Shown here one piece after another: positions 16,713-26,525 of a DNA stretch of 64,000 bases. The first letter of the stretch is position 1. Each line of letters opens with the position of its first letter. Source of the stretch: an uncultured Mediterraneibacter sp. (lineage in GTDB: Bacteria > Bacillota > Clostridia > Lachnospirales > Lachnospiraceae); assembly GCF_934309415.1 (NCBI RefSeq), contig NZ_CAKRDI010000007.1, positions 1-64,000 on the forward strand, written 5' to 3'. The notes under the pieces are model-generated. The model ran no database searches. It was not told the DNA's origin and saw nothing but the letters and a program-made list of their open reading frames with translations. The position numbers and the translations under genes were made by a program.

Positions 16713-17867
16713 TTATGCTTTGGCTTTATATAATTCTTTATTTATCTTTTTTCCAACTTCGCTCCAAGTCAAATTGCTAATACAATATTCAAATGTAGCT
16801 TTTGAAAGCGTCCGATATTCATCCGGAGTGGTAATCGTGTTGTAGATTCTTTCCACATATTCCTGCGCCGTAGACTTCTCGTTCATCAAGAAACCATTAA
16901 CCCCATCTTTAACAATTCCGGAAACACCACCAGTATTGCTTGCGATTACCGGCACTCCCCATGAGCAAGCTTCAGTATAGGAAATCCCCTGCGCTTCACT
17001 CCTTGACGGCAGCAAGAAAAAATTCGCCTTCCTAAAGGTATTTTCAAGCTTCTCGTACTCACTTTTTTGGCTTTTATCAAGGTACCCTATTATATCCACA
17101 TATTTCATATCTTCTTGACTTATTTGTGGATTGCATCCGATAATTGTTATTTTGGATTCAACACCAAATTTTTCATTTAGTATCTTAGTGATTTCTACCG
17201 CAAAAGGTCCACCTTTTCTTTTCCAATCTGTTCCCAGAAACATAAATGTACATTTTTTTCTTTCTATAAATGCTTCACGTTGATCAATCAAGCTATATAT
17301 TTCTTCTTTACTTAGCTTGTGTTTAATATTAGCTCCGCGATTAACAACGACACATTTTTTTTCATCTGCTCGGTGGAATTTCACTGCAGTATCTACAGCC
17401 CATTGCGATGCATAGATTGCCAAATCCGCATTTTTGAGAGCCAATCTTTCCTGATTCATCGCATTTTTCACAGCCCAAGAATAGCAAGATTCTTCCGAAA
17501 AATAGTAGTTCAGCATTCCCCCAAATGTGGCATCCGTGTAAAAGACCATCGGTTTTTTATCTTTATAGTATGCGTAGTATAAACTTGAAGGCGAAAATAC
17601 CAAATCATAGTCCATCCCAGCAGTTCTTCTTTCTATTTGTCTAGCAATATACTTTAAGAAAAATGGTGATCTTTCTACAAGGGTCTGTTTTTTAGTAACC
17701 TTCGAAAGTGCTTTCATTGCTTTATAATAAATTATTGGAATCTTAATATTATCCAAGACGATAATTTCATGTCCTTGCTCTTCCAACATCCTACGAACAT
17801 GATAAATCGTTCCAGAAAGCAACTTTATATTGTCCGAATCATAGTGCGTTACATATAATATTTTCAT
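16713..17867 (-). CDS. Glycosyltransferase family 4
   Basis: The 384-residue protein begins MKILYVTHYDSDNIKLLSGT, a GT-B fold N-terminal strand. The donor-binding C-terminal domain carries LLPSRSEAQGISYTEACSWGVP and IASNTGGVSG, with the E-x7-E type motif of GT4 enzymes. It should add one sugar to the lipid-linked repeat unit on the cytoplasmic face. The start at 17867 has GGAG nine bases upstream and lies one base after the stop of the polymerase gene. The frame is open 19 codons upstream, inside that gene. Sugar specificity is not visible. Confidence 0.85.
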   Translation of the reverse strand: MKILYVTHYDSDNIKLLSGTIYHVRRMLEEQGHEIIVLDNIKIPIIYYKAMKALSKVTKKQTLVERSPFFLKYIARQIERRTAGMDYDLVFSPSSLYYAYYKDKKPMVFYTDATFGGMLNYYFSEESCYSWAVKNAMNQERLALKNADLAIYASQWAVDTAVKFHRADEKKCVVVNRGANIKHKLSKEEIYSLIDQREAFIERKKCTFMFLGTDWKRKGGPFAVEITKILNEKFGVESKITIIGCNPQISQEDMKYVDIIGYLDKSQKSEYEKLENTFRKANFFLLPSRSEAQGISYTEACSWGVPVIASNTGGVSGIVKDGVNGFLMNEKSTAQEYVERIYNTITTPDEYRTLSKATFEYCISNLTWSEVGKKINKELYKAKA

Positions 17868-17868
17868 A

Positions 17869-19158
17869 TCAATTTTCTCCATTAAAACAATAGCTTCTGC
17901 GCATTTGAGGATAAGCAAACACAAAGCTCAATGCAGGAACAAAATAATACATATTCAAGTTTCCTGAAAAGTTTCCCACAACGAATACAATAAGCAGACT
18001 CAAGCTAGCTGCTTTTAATTGTGGAACACGGCTTCTAAAAGCCATCCATGAATTATGTAGAATCGTTATAAGCATACAACTCGTGACTGCCACACCGTAT
18101 TTCCACAAATAATACAATATCGAATTCTCCATAAATACCGAACTTTTCAATTCTGTAATTTCCCCATAACCTGCGCCTATTAACGTCATTGGCCTAAGCA
18201 CTTTTGATCTCAACAAAGCTTCACTCTGTATCAATCTGTGCTCAAGTGTGTTATTACTATTAGTAGCATCTGTCAATCTTGAGAAAACCGCGTTAGTATA
18301 TTTTTCTACCAAGTCCGGTCTTGCATACGATACCATTAAAAATGCAGCAAGTATAAATGAAACCATTGTCATAATATTTTTTACATTCTTCTGAATGTTA
18401 TTTTCTCCAAGAAAACATACAATAAAGATACTCACTGCATATGTAATCCAAATTGTTCGCGTGAAACTTAGCAAACAAGCTAAAAAGCAAATAATTTGAA
18501 AAACCACTTTTGATATTGCGCTGTCTTTCTGAAGAAGCATCAATGCAGCTACTACTGGAACAAATTGTACAATAATCGCCACATCTCTATTTCCAAATCC
18601 ATTTGCAATCATCACATTCAGGCTGACTGATGCTAATTGTATAGCTTCAAGTAAAAAGACAACAATCACATACAGTTTCAAGATATTTATAAGCCTTGAA
18701 AAAAAATCATTATTGGCTTGCACGCTTGAAAGATAAATATATGGTACAAAAATATACAGGAACAATTTGAAATCTTGCAATATATTGCCGAACGCAAATC
18801 CTTGAGCTAGTCCCCAAATAATAAACCACACCGCTAAACATTCAATTACAAAATTCTTCTTCAATAATAGTCTCCATGATACATCTTTTCTAATTATTAT
18901 GCTCAGTAACAGGAGTAATAATGAAAAATCTGATATCATAAAACTTCCCATTCTATATGCTAAATTCAAAGAAGCACCCCAAGCAACTGTTGTCAGCAAA
19001 AATATTTCAAAGATAATTTCTGATTCTTGAATTATAAAGACTTGTGATATTATAAGTCCTAGTACTGCATATGCAATCGGTGTTGATTTAGTAAAAACCA
19101 AAATTAGCGTAAGTGACATCCATATTGATAAATATATTTTATCTATTAATTTATACAT
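17869..19158 (-). CDS. O-antigen polymerase/ligase-like membrane protein (Wzy candidate)
   Basis: The 429-residue protein has roughly 11-12 hydrophobic segments and a larger hydrophilic loop near residues 270-340 (YTNAVFSRLTDATNSNNT, then GAGYGEITEL). That is the usual layout of Wzy polymerases and O-antigen ligases. No sequence-specific motif makes the call certain. Position between glycosyltransferases and the flippase supports polymerisation of repeat units. Its start overlaps the end of the upstream glycosyltransferase gene by 13 bases. Confidence 0.75.
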   Translation of the reverse strand: MYKLIDKIYLSIWMSLTLILVFTKSTPIAYAVLGLIISQVFIIQESEIIFEIFLLTTVAWGASLNLAYRMGSFMISDFSLLLLLLSIIIRKDVSWRLLLKKNFVIECLAVWFIIWGLAQGFAFGNILQDFKLFLYIFVPYIYLSSVQANNDFFSRLINILKLYVIVVFLLEAIQLASVSLNVMIANGFGNRDVAIIVQFVPVVAALMLLQKDSAISKVVFQIICFLACLLSFTRTIWITYAVSIFIVCFLGENNIQKNVKNIMTMVSFILAAFLMVSYARPDLVEKYTNAVFSRLTDATNSNNTLEHRLIQSEALLRSKVLRPMTLIGAGYGEITELKSSVFMENSILYYLWKYGVAVTSCMLITILHNSWMAFRSRVPQLKAASLSLLIVFVVGNFSGNLNMYYFVPALSFVFAYPQMRRSYCFNGEN

Positions 19159-20219
19159 ATCTTCTTCTCTCTCCCAACAAACTCCTTTAGCCTTTGAGCA
19201 TAAGCTTGATTATCAGACAGATATGCTTCAATGTTATCTTTACAGCTCAAAAATTCATTTTCATTCATTACATCAGAAAAATCTACATCACTTAAGGTGT
19301 TATATAATATCCCAACCTTATACACTCTTACAAAATCAAATATTTCATAATTTCTTGTAATTACTGGTTTTTTTGCAAAAAGTGCATCATATACCACTCC
19401 ACTACTTGATTCGTTATAATACTCATCCACATACGGAAGAATCATACAGCGTGTGGCAGAAATCATATGATTATATTCTTCTTCTGATAAATATCGATTT
19501 ATTACGACGATATTTTTGTTTTCTTTTGCGAGATTTTCAAGATCCTTTCGCATATCTTCGTCCTGAATGCTTCCCGCAATCAATAGTGTTCTTTCTATTC
19601 CGACAAATCTTTTAGCAACGCCTACTACATCTTTTCCTTTACGGATAATTCCAAAAATCCCAAAATCATAGCTATATTCTTCGCTTTCTTTTTCGAATTT
19701 TTCAGTATCCGTATAGATATAGTCTGGCGTTACCAAATATGGTATATCGTATTTTTCGCCCACTTCTTTTTTTGTACAGAGAACACCAGCAATTCTTTTT
19801 TTAGCCAATTTGTATAAAAGAGCATTTACGCCTGAATTTATTTCGCATTTATACTGAATTATATAAACAGGGCTTTTTGTTTTCTGTAAACATATAGACA
19901 AAAAGAGCGATGTATTACTATAGTCCTGAAATATTATTACACTATTTTCATGCTTTTTTAACACTTGTATTCCATTCAAAACTTCTTTGATTTTCGCTTT
20001 TAGTTTTGTTCCGGTTACATCCAGTTCCCGCAAATCTACATCATACTTCAGTAATTCTTTATTGCCAGCATAGTTACTATATACAGGTCCTCCTGCTACC
20101 ACAACTTTTCCATCTTTTCCAAAAATGTCTTCAAACATTTTTGCTACGCGAAAGAAATGACCAAAGCTTTTTCCTTTTTTATGTAGACTCGTTATATCTG
20201 CTACAACTACACTATCCAC
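19146..20219 (-). CDS. Glycosyltransferase, GT-B fold (family 4-like)
   Basis: About 357 residues. The C-terminal half shows GT4-like features: FGIFGIIRKGKDVVGVAKRF, LLIAGSIQDEDMRKDL and the donor-site region YVDEYYNESSSGVVYDALFAKKPVITRN. GTG at 20219 is chosen because GAGGAG lies six bases upstream; the ATG 10 codons earlier has no such site. It is in the capsule operon, overlapping the polymerase gene by 13 bases. The N-terminal half is divergent. Substrate unknown. Confidence 0.75.
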   Translation of the reverse strand: MDSVVVADITSLHKKGKSFGHFFRVAKMFEDIFGKDGKVVVAGGPVYSNYAGNKELLKYDVDLRELDVTGTKLKAKIKEVLNGIQVLKKHENSVIIFQDYSNTSLFLSICLQKTKSPVYIIQYKCEINSGVNALLYKLAKKRIAGVLCTKKEVGEKYDIPYLVTPDYIYTDTEKFEKESEEYSYDFGIFGIIRKGKDVVGVAKRFVGIERTLLIAGSIQDEDMRKDLENLAKENKNIVVINRYLSEEEYNHMISATRCMILPYVDEYYNESSSGVVYDALFAKKPVITRNYEIFDFVRVYKVGILYNTLSDVDFSDVMNENEFLSCKDNIEAYLSDNQAYAQRLKEFVGREKKICIN

Positions 20220-20266
20220 GTTGTTCTCCTCATCGATTGCTGTTCCCAATTATCTTTATTAAAATG

Positions 20267-20812
20267 TTACTCTTCTACAAAATAACCATGTTCTTTGTAT
20301 TTCTTTTCTGCCCATTCTGTAGTCTTTGCATAAAACTTAGCCGGATTTCCAAATACAATGGAATTGTCTGGAATTTTTCCTTTAACAACAGAACCGGCTC
20401 CAATGATACAATTGTCTCCTATGACTGTTCCCGGCATTAGCAAAGTTCTTGCTCCCACAAAGCTGTTTTTTCCAATTGATATTCCCTTCAAAAACAGCTC
20501 ATCTCTATAAGGATCAGGATTATTTCTTCCGATAGCTTGAAGACCTCTTGCAATTGAATAATCATGCGTTAATAATTGTACTTCACTTGAAATAACGCAT
20601 CCTTCTCCCAAATGAATAATTGAATAATCATTTCCATCAAAGAGAGCTGTTGTCGCAATGTATCTCGGCAGTCCATCTATGTCCATACCATATTTTTTTA
20701 AATATTTCGTATATAGCCTTGTATACGCATTTCCATCAATGTGTGCTACCTGCTTTATGCAAAAACGTGATCCAACTTTCACAACTTTCTTTATAACTTT
20801 TATAAGCTTCAT
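20267..20812 (-). CDS. Hexapeptide-repeat acyltransferase
   Basis: The 181-residue protein has left-handed beta-helix repeats in its C-terminal half (ISIGKNSFVGARTLLMPGTVIG, GAGSVVKGKIPDNSIVFGNPAK). The catalytic-type His occurs in LLTHDYSI. The ending FGNPAKF is usual for sugar O-acetyltransferases of the WcaF/NodL group. It probably acetylates a sugar of the capsule repeat unit with acetyl-CoA. It lies between two glycosyltransferase genes with 12- and 17-base gaps to its neighbours' frames. Confidence 0.82.
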   Translation of the reverse strand: MKLIKVIKKVVKVGSRFCIKQVAHIDGNAYTRLYTKYLKKYGMDIDGLPRYIATTALFDGNDYSIIHLGEGCVISSEVQLLTHDYSIARGLQAIGRNNPDPYRDELFLKGISIGKNSFVGARTLLMPGTVIGDNCIIGAGSVVKGKIPDNSIVFGNPAKFYAKTTEWAEKKYKEHGYFVEE

Positions 20813-20824
20813 CGTTTTCTCCTC

Positions 20825-21979
20825 TTATACTCCGCTGCAAGAATCAAATATTTTCCGATATCCTGTATTCTTGATTTTGTTATTGCTCACATCAATTGCA
20901 TACTGATGTGCCTTTGCTGACACTTCTTGAAATTCTTTCGGTTCCATAGCAGCATATCTTTCGATTGCATCTACAAAAGGCTTGTTATCTTTCAGCGATA
21001 AAACATAGCCTACACCTTGTGCTTCAAAATCTCGCCACGGAGTTTGGTCACTTATAACACATGGACACCCCGCCGAAAGGGCTTCCTGAATTACATGTCC
21101 GAAATTCTCACCCAGTGTCGGAAAAAGAAATACATCCTGATCCTTTAATGTTTCTACAACTTTTTCAGAGTCCAGATTTCCTTTCCATTTCCATTTCACA
21201 TTATCAGGAAGCTTATTAAGCTCCTTCTTGCATTCAGACCAGTAGTCCTTATCCTCATCTGGTCCATACAAAGTAAACTCAACGTTGCTTCTAACTTGCT
21301 GCAAAATTTTTATCGCCTGCAAGAGGTTTTTTTTGGGGGAAAAACGGGAGATAAAAACAACTTTTAATTCTCCTGCTTTCTTGTTTTTTACAATTGTTGT
21401 TTTCTGCACAGCTCTTGGCAAATCTTCAGCTATCATTATTTTTTCTCTGTCTGTTTTTATCACATTCAGGATGTCCATCACTTCCATTTCAGAAGTCGCC
21501 GACCAATACACATTTTTGAACAGCCCTAACGTATTAAACACATTTATAAATATTTTCTTCTTTGCACTCTTAATTTGCAATGCTCCCGGTGAAAACAAAC
21601 CCATTGCCGCAATAACAACTGGAACTTTAATTTTCCCAAGCCGATTTGCACTTAAAGTGTTGATAGCATAATCATTAAAGCAACCGCAGACATATACCAA
21701 GTCCACCCGTCCTGCAAGTTCTACTATCAGCTTCTGACTAAACCCTTTTGGTGGAACGTAATATACCTCCGCATTGCCTACACGATTCCAGCCATTAACT
21801 TTGATGTTCGGATAGGTTTCAGTATCCCCATGATCTCTATCACAAGTCAGAATTTTAAAGTTGTATTCTTTTCCCAAAAAATCTGTCAGATTCTTAATGG
21901 AACGTACTGGTCCACCGTCTTTATATCCCGGAAGATATCGTCCCATAATAATCAAAATATCTCTACGCCCATCCGTCAT
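20825..21979 (-). CDS. Glycosyltransferase family 4
   Basis: The 384-residue GT-B enzyme has an N-terminal glycine-rich start, MGRYLPGYKDGGPVRSI, typical of GT4 acceptor loops. The donor domain shows VVFISRFSPKKNLLQAI, LYGPDEDKDYW and FPTLGENFGHVIQEALSAGCP with the conserved glutamates. It belongs to the capsule repeat-unit assembly set. Twelve bases separate it from the acyltransferase gene downstream. Donor and linkage cannot be read from sequence alone. Confidence 0.87.
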   Translation of the reverse strand: MTDGRRDILIIMGRYLPGYKDGGPVRSIKNLTDFLGKEYNFKILTCDRDHGDTETYPNIKVNGWNRVGNAEVYYVPPKGFSQKLIVELAGRVDLVYVCGCFNDYAINTLSANRLGKIKVPVVIAAMGLFSPGALQIKSAKKKIFINVFNTLGLFKNVYWSATSEMEVMDILNVIKTDREKIMIAEDLPRAVQKTTIVKNKKAGELKVVFISRFSPKKNLLQAIKILQQVRSNVEFTLYGPDEDKDYWSECKKELNKLPDNVKWKWKGNLDSEKVVETLKDQDVFLFPTLGENFGHVIQEALSAGCPCVISDQTPWRDFEAQGVGYVLSLKDNKPFVDAIERYAAMEPKEFQEVSAKAHQYAIDVSNNKIKNTGYRKIFDSCSGV

Positions 21980-21992
21980 CGTTCTTCTCCTC

Positions 21993-22898
21993 TTATGCTT
22001 TCAAATCTCCCTGCGGCTTCATCTTAGTACCCTTTTTCTCACATTCATAAATCTTGGCATCTACCAAGAAGCGATACCAATACGCCTGCAGGAAGTGAAA
22101 TATTTTTCCTTCTGGCCCGTCTAAGAAGCCCAGCTTAATGTAATATCGATAGATGAAATACAGATGCGCACGAAAGAACTTTGGCAGTCTATAATAGCCA
22201 CTGTTCTTTACTACTCGCTTCATCTTTGCCTGTCCAGACGATGTGCCGTCTTGCTCAAGGCTTTCATCCATTGCATTTTCAAGTGTCATCTGGTGGTCCA
22301 AAACCTCCCGGTTGCTATACCAGTTGTGTTTTGCCGTCCACCATTCCAAATCTTTCTGATTGTTATCAATCAAATCATGCTTGAATTCAACAGTTGTTCC
22401 CGCAGACAGAATCATATGTTCATCCATGATTTTCATCTCGCAAGATGCTTTTCCTGTTCTGAAAATGCGTAACAGTAATTCCGGATAGCGACCGCCATGT
22501 TTAATCCATCGACCCATGAAATAAACTCTACGTCTAAGAATAATCCCATTCACAGGAACCTTAACTTTTGGAAGTTTTTCATCAATTTCAATTGCCAATT
22601 CTTCCATAATTTCCTCGTCAGCATCCATGCGCATTGACCATTCTGTATCAATATCGGTATTTTGAAGCCCCCAATTCAGCTGATCTGCATAAGAAATCCA
22701 CTTGTTTTGATAGAAATCTAAACTAGAACCAATTTTCTGAAGTTCCGTATTCAGTTTCTTGCACAATCTTTCAGTTCCATCTGTGCTGAAGCTATCTATG
22801 ATAACGAATCTCTTGGCAATTCCACGAAAAGATTCCACACACTTCCTAAGGTTCTTTTCTTCATTTTTTGTTAGTATAACTACTGTTAAATCTGTCAT
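21993..22898 (-). CDS. Glycosyltransferase family 2
   Basis: About 301 residues starting MTDLTVVILTKNEEKNL, the usual GT-A start. The DxD-like metal site is RMDADEEIM near residue 90, with D in DSFSTDGT for nucleotide binding. This is the WaaE/KdtX-like inverting family. The frame also allows GTG at 22907, overlapping the preceding stop as GTGA; ATG at 22898 fits family alignments better. Translation is probably coupled to the upstream acetyltransferase. Residues near the C-terminus (RAHLYFIYRYYIKLGFLDG) may associate with the membrane. Confidence 0.87.
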   Translation of the reverse strand: MTDLTVVILTKNEEKNLRKCVESFRGIAKRFVIIDSFSTDGTERLCKKLNTELQKIGSSLDFYQNKWISYADQLNWGLQNTDIDTEWSMRMDADEEIMEELAIEIDEKLPKVKVPVNGIILRRRVYFMGRWIKHGGRYPELLLRIFRTGKASCEMKIMDEHMILSAGTTVEFKHDLIDNNQKDLEWWTAKHNWYSNREVLDHQMTLENAMDESLEQDGTSSGQAKMKRVVKNSGYYRLPKFFRAHLYFIYRYYIKLGFLDGPEGKIFHFLQAYWYRFLVDAKIYECEKKGTKMKPQGDLKA

Positions 22899-22903
22899 CT
22901 TCC

Positions 22904-23476
22904 TCACAACCTCTTAATAACCTTCGCCGGGTTTCCCGCAATCACACAATTATCTTCAAATTTCCCAGCAACCACTGCACCGGCACCAACAACACATCCC
23001 TCACCCAGCACTGTGCCTTTCAGTATTATTGAATTGCACCCGATAAAACAGTTCTTGCCAATCTTAATCTCCCGACTCGGCACCAGATCACTGTCACCAC
23101 CGTTTTCATCTCGCAGCAGTTTATTTCTTGCCTCTGCTTCGATGGGATGGAAATCATTATCCAGAATCTTGCAGTTACCGCCAATACAAGTATTCGAACC
23201 AATCGTGATCTTCTTTCTGGCATAAATTGTTGCTCCAGAGATTCCAACATTATCACCAATCTCAATCTCTGCTCCCGGTGCACGGGTAACAATAATCGTC
23301 CTACTGTAAAGTCCAACCAGATTACTCAGAAAACTACTCTTAATCGTGACATTCTCACCAATCTTCAATTTGGCACCACCCTTGTTAAAAATGATCGATA
23401 CCCCCTTCAGCAAGAGGTTTTTCCCATATTCAACTTTCGTCATCTTCATAACCAGCTTAAACCAATTACTGTTCAT
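22904..23476 (-). CDS. Hexapeptide-repeat acetyltransferase
   Basis: The 190-residue protein is a left-handed beta-helix enzyme: EIGDNVGISGATIYARKKI, CIGGNCKILDNDFHPIE with the catalytic His, then GCNSIILKGTVLGEGCVVGAG. The end VIAGNPAKVIKRL is typical. It likely O-acetylates a capsule sugar. Its stop overlaps the start of the family 2 glycosyltransferase gene, and it starts 15 bases after the family 4 gene upstream. It is the second acetyltransferase of the locus. Confidence 0.85.
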   Translation of the reverse strand: MNSNWFKLVMKMTKVEYGKNLLLKGVSIIFNKGGAKLKIGENVTIKSSFLSNLVGLYSRTIIVTRAPGAEIEIGDNVGISGATIYARKKITIGSNTCIGGNCKILDNDFHPIEAEARNKLLRDENGGDSDLVPSREIKIGKNCFIGCNSIILKGTVLGEGCVVGAGAVVAGKFEDNCVIAGNPAKVIKRL

Positions 23477-23491
23477 GTCCTCTCGCCTCCT

Positions 23492-24757
23492 TTACAGCTT
23501 CAAAATCTCTTCTGCATACTTTCTCACCGACACATTTCTAGTTAAATTCTTTTCCAGATAATCTCGACTTCTATTTCCCATCTGAATAAGTTCATCTTTT
23601 CCGGCATTTTCAATGAACCAGCGGATATTCTTCTCAACTTTGTCATACTCACCTGGCTCACAGCACAGACCTCCCTGAGTCTCTTCTATCAGACACCGTA
23701 TTTCGGAACCTGATTCAAGAACACCAAGCACTGGCTTCGTAGCCGCTGCCAATCCATAATATTTTGACGGACAAGATACTCCTTTGATTTCCTTTGCATT
23801 TACACACCAGTGAACATCACCTGCATTTAAGCTATAAATAAGATCTGCCTTGTCCTGATACGGAATGAAGACTACGTTTTCCATCTTATGTGCCTTCACA
23901 TACAGAACCAATTTATCTAATACAGAACCAGCACCAACAAAAGCAAACACAACATCACGACCATCCTTAGTCCTTGTTCCCGGCTTAAATCGTTCCACTA
24001 CTTTGATAAGGTTCTCCAGATCATAATACAGACCAATATTTCCGGAATACATGATGATGAATTTGTCATCTAATCCATACTTTTTCTTGAACTCCATCAC
24101 CTTTGGATGGTCCTGCGTTAAAGGATAAATTTCATGTTCATCAATCCAGTTATTGATCATGACTGTTTTAGGAACTTTCTTTCCTTTAAATCTTTTCTCA
24201 ACTGTTTCCACCAGATCACGGCCGACTGTAATCACAAGATTACTCCGCTTGCAGCTGAACTTGTCGAACCACATCATCGCATCTGTGATTAACTTGTTCT
24301 TGGTATAGCCCACAGCCAACACCTGCTCCGGGTTAAAATCCTGAATGTTGTAAATGTACTTGGCGTGTTTCACCCACTTACCCCAAACACCCAACAGGCC
24401 GCCGAGGATCGGAGGCTGCGAAATTGAAAACACATAATCCATCTTTCCAACCTTAAAAGTCGCACCCATTGCCCCAAAGAAATAAGAAACAATATTCTTC
24501 ACACGGCTCTTTTTATTGGTCTTGCTGAACTCCGGTACACGGATTCTCAGCACCTTCACGCCGTTGATTTCTTCTTCATAATATTTCTGTGTCTTATATT
24601 TATCTTCAATGGTTCCTAAATAGCTGGGAACCACACAAATTACCGTAATATCAAACTGATCCAACATGCCTTCTGCGAGTTCACGGAGAATCTGGCCTGT
24701 GGATGCAGTATCAGGTATGTAATAATGTGCATAAATCAGCAGTTTCTTCTTTGCCAT
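23492..24757 (-). CDS. Glycosyltransferase family 4 (WbuB-like)
   Basis: The 421-residue protein begins LLIYAHYYIPDTASTGQ, and has FSISQPPILGGLLGVWG and IYNIQDFNPEQVLAVGY. These motifs are characteristic of the WbuB/WcaI-like branch of GT4 (known members transfer amino-deoxysugars such as N-acetyl-L-fucosamine). The donor domain shows IMYSGNIGLYYDLENLI and GAGSVLDKL. It is the first glycosyltransferase gene after ugd and may add the second sugar. Substrate is inference only. Confidence 0.86.
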   Translation of the reverse strand: MAKKKLLIYAHYYIPDTASTGQILRELAEGMLDQFDITVICVVPSYLGTIEDKYKTQKYYEEEINGVKVLRIRVPEFSKTNKKSRVKNIVSYFFGAMGATFKVGKMDYVFSISQPPILGGLLGVWGKWVKHAKYIYNIQDFNPEQVLAVGYTKNKLITDAMMWFDKFSCKRSNLVITVGRDLVETVEKRFKGKKVPKTVMINNWIDEHEIYPLTQDHPKVMEFKKKYGLDDKFIIMYSGNIGLYYDLENLIKVVERFKPGTRTKDGRDVVFAFVGAGSVLDKLVLYVKAHKMENVVFIPYQDKADLIYSLNAGDVHWCVNAKEIKGVSCPSKYYGLAAATKPVLGVLESGSEIRCLIEETQGGLCCEPGEYDKVEKNIRWFIENAGKDELIQMGNRSRDYLEKNLTRNVSVRKYAEEILKL

Positions 24758-24781
24758 TCTGCATCTCCCCTCTGTGTACTC

Positions 24782-26032
24782 TTAATCACGCTGAAAAATA
24801 TCACGCGTATAGACTTTATCTTTCACGTCATCCAGGCACTTATCATAACGGTTTGCAATAATGGCATTGCTCATTTCCTTAAATTTTGCTAAATCATTTA
24901 CCACAACACTGCCAAAGAAGGTCTCTCCATCTTTCAATGTCGGTTCATAAATAACAACAGTTGCGCCCTTAGCCTTAACACGCTTCATAACTCCTTGAAT
25001 AGAACTCTGACGGAAATTATCACTGTTGCTCTTCATAGTCAGACGATACACACCGATCGTGACAGCTTTCTCCTGTGTTACATCGTATTCGTTGTCCTCA
25101 TCATAGCCGTAATATCCAGCCAGTTTCAGAACACGGTCAGCAATGAAATCTTTACGGGTTCTATTGCTCTCAACAATCGCCTCGATCAGATTTTCCGGTA
25201 CATCTGCATAGTTAGCCAGTAACTGCTTCGTATCTTTCGGCAGACAATAACCACCGTATCCAAAAGATGGATTATTGTAGTGACTGCCAATACGAGGATC
25301 GAGACAAACACCATCAATGATCTGCTGAGTATTCAATCCTTTACTCTCAGCATAAGTATCTAATTCATTGAAATAAGCCACACGAAGTGCCAGATATGTA
25401 TTGGCAAATAACTTAACTGCTTCCGCCTCAGTAAATCCCATAAATAAAGTGTCTATATTTTCCTTAATTGCACCTTCCTGCAGCAGGTCTGCAAACTCAT
25501 GAGCTGCTTCAACCAGACGTTCATCATTCAAATCAGTACCGACAATGATACGGGAAGGATATAAATTGTCATAAAGAGCTTTACTTTCTCTCAGGAATTC
25601 CGGACTGAAAATAATATTTTTGCTGTCAAACTTCTCACGGACAGATGCCGTATATCCTACAGGAATGGTAGATTTGATAACCATGATTGCCTCCGGGTTA
25701 TACTCCATAACCAGCTTAATCACAGCTTCAACAGCACTCGTATCAAAATGCTGTGTCTTGGAATCATAATTTGTAGGAGCTGCAATAACAACAAAATCCG
25801 CATCACTGTATGCTGCTTTTGCATCCAGAGTCGCAGTTAAATTCAATTCTTTTTCTGCAAGATACTTTTCAATATAGTCATCCTGAATCGGAGATTTCTT
25901 ATTATTTATTAATTCAACTTTTTCTGGAATTATATCTACAGCAGTCACCTGATGATGCTGTGCCAGCAAAGTAGCAATTGACAATCCAACATATCCGGTT
26001 CCTGCTACAGCAATTTTGTAATCTTTCTTCAT
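24782..26032 (-). CDS. ugd: UDP-glucose 6-dehydrogenase family
   Basis: The 416-residue enzyme oxidises UDP-glucose to UDP-glucuronate with two NAD+. The Rossmann start is [14 protein letters not shown], the central domain has [19 protein letters not shown], and the catalytic Cys lies in [14 protein letters not shown] near residue 262. Family length is normal (about 390-430). Other nucleotide-sugar dehydrogenases share these motifs, but the Cys region is of the Ugd type. It would supply uronic acid to an acidic capsule. A promoter candidate lies just upstream at 26066-26094. Confidence 0.92.
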   Translation of the reverse strand: MKKDYKIAVAGTGYVGLSIATLLAQHHQVTAVDIIPEKVELINNKKSPIQDDYIEKYLAEKELNLTATLDAKAAYSDADFVVIAAPTNYDSKTQHFDTSAVEAVIKLVMEYNPEAIMVIKSTIPVGYTASVREKFDSKNIIFSPEFLRESKALYDNLYPSRIIVGTDLNDERLVEAAHEFADLLQEGAIKENIDTLFMGFTEAEAVKLFANTYLALRVAYFNELDTYAESKGLNTQQIIDGVCLDPRIGSHYNNPSFGYGGYCLPKDTKQLLANYADVPENLIEAIVESNRTRKDFIADRVLKLAGYYGYDEDNEYDVTQEKAVTIGVYRLTMKSNSDNFRQSSIQGVMKRVKAKGATVVIYEPTLKDGETFFGSVVVNDLAKFKEMSNAIIANRYDKCLDDVKDKVYTRDIFQRD

Positions 26033-26525
26033 ATGTTCCTATCCTCCCGATATCCCTCTTGCTCCACAATATCTTTATGTAGTTATACGTTCAAAATGTA
26101 TAAAACAAAAAATTGTATACCTAAACGCTATAAATTCTGCAATAATGGTTTATTGTGATATTTTCCTTGTACACTGAACCATGCAACCCACAGATCTTTT
26201 CGCAATGTTCTTTATTCTACTTGATTATATTTGCATTGTTATAGAATATTGATTTTTCTTTATATTGCTATACGTTCAATAACGAAAAATCAATTCAATT
26301 ATATAAACATCCGACAATTTTCGCAACCCGTCTGAGAATTATTTTCGTTTCTCTTCGACATTTCTCCCATATAACCCGTTTTTCTTATTTATCTTCTCTT
26401 TCTTTGTTCATTATTTCCAAAATGGTCATCTTTTTGCATTGCCGCTCACAGGGTATTTATGAAAACACCTATCTGTGAACAGCAACACTTTCCAAGCGCT
26501 CAACGCCTAATTCTAATTTTCTTCA
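26033..26525. other. Long non-coding gap inside the capsule locus
   Basis: This 493-base, very AT-rich gap separates the priming transferase gene from ugd. It shows no ORF. It holds a promoter for ugd and a repeated motif: TTGAACGTATA occurs on the minus strand at 26084-26094 and at 26269-26279, with similar bases following both. A weak hairpin near 26450-26500 (CACAG and CTGTG arms) is seen close to the priming gene. Confidence 0.5.
26066..26094 (-). promoter_or_regulatory. Internal promoter for the ugd part of the capsule locus
   Basis: TTGAAC (26089-26094) and TATTGT (26066-26071) are separated by 17 bases on the minus strand, 34-62 bases before the ugd start. It suggests that the sugar-assembly genes can be transcribed separately from the cpsBCD part. 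Confidence 0.55.

Noticed and set aside
26450..26500. Hairpin CTCACAG...CTGTGAACAGCAAC as a decayed 33-bp element
   Set aside because: The match is restricted to a few bases on one side and the spacing differs; it could equally be a plain terminator.
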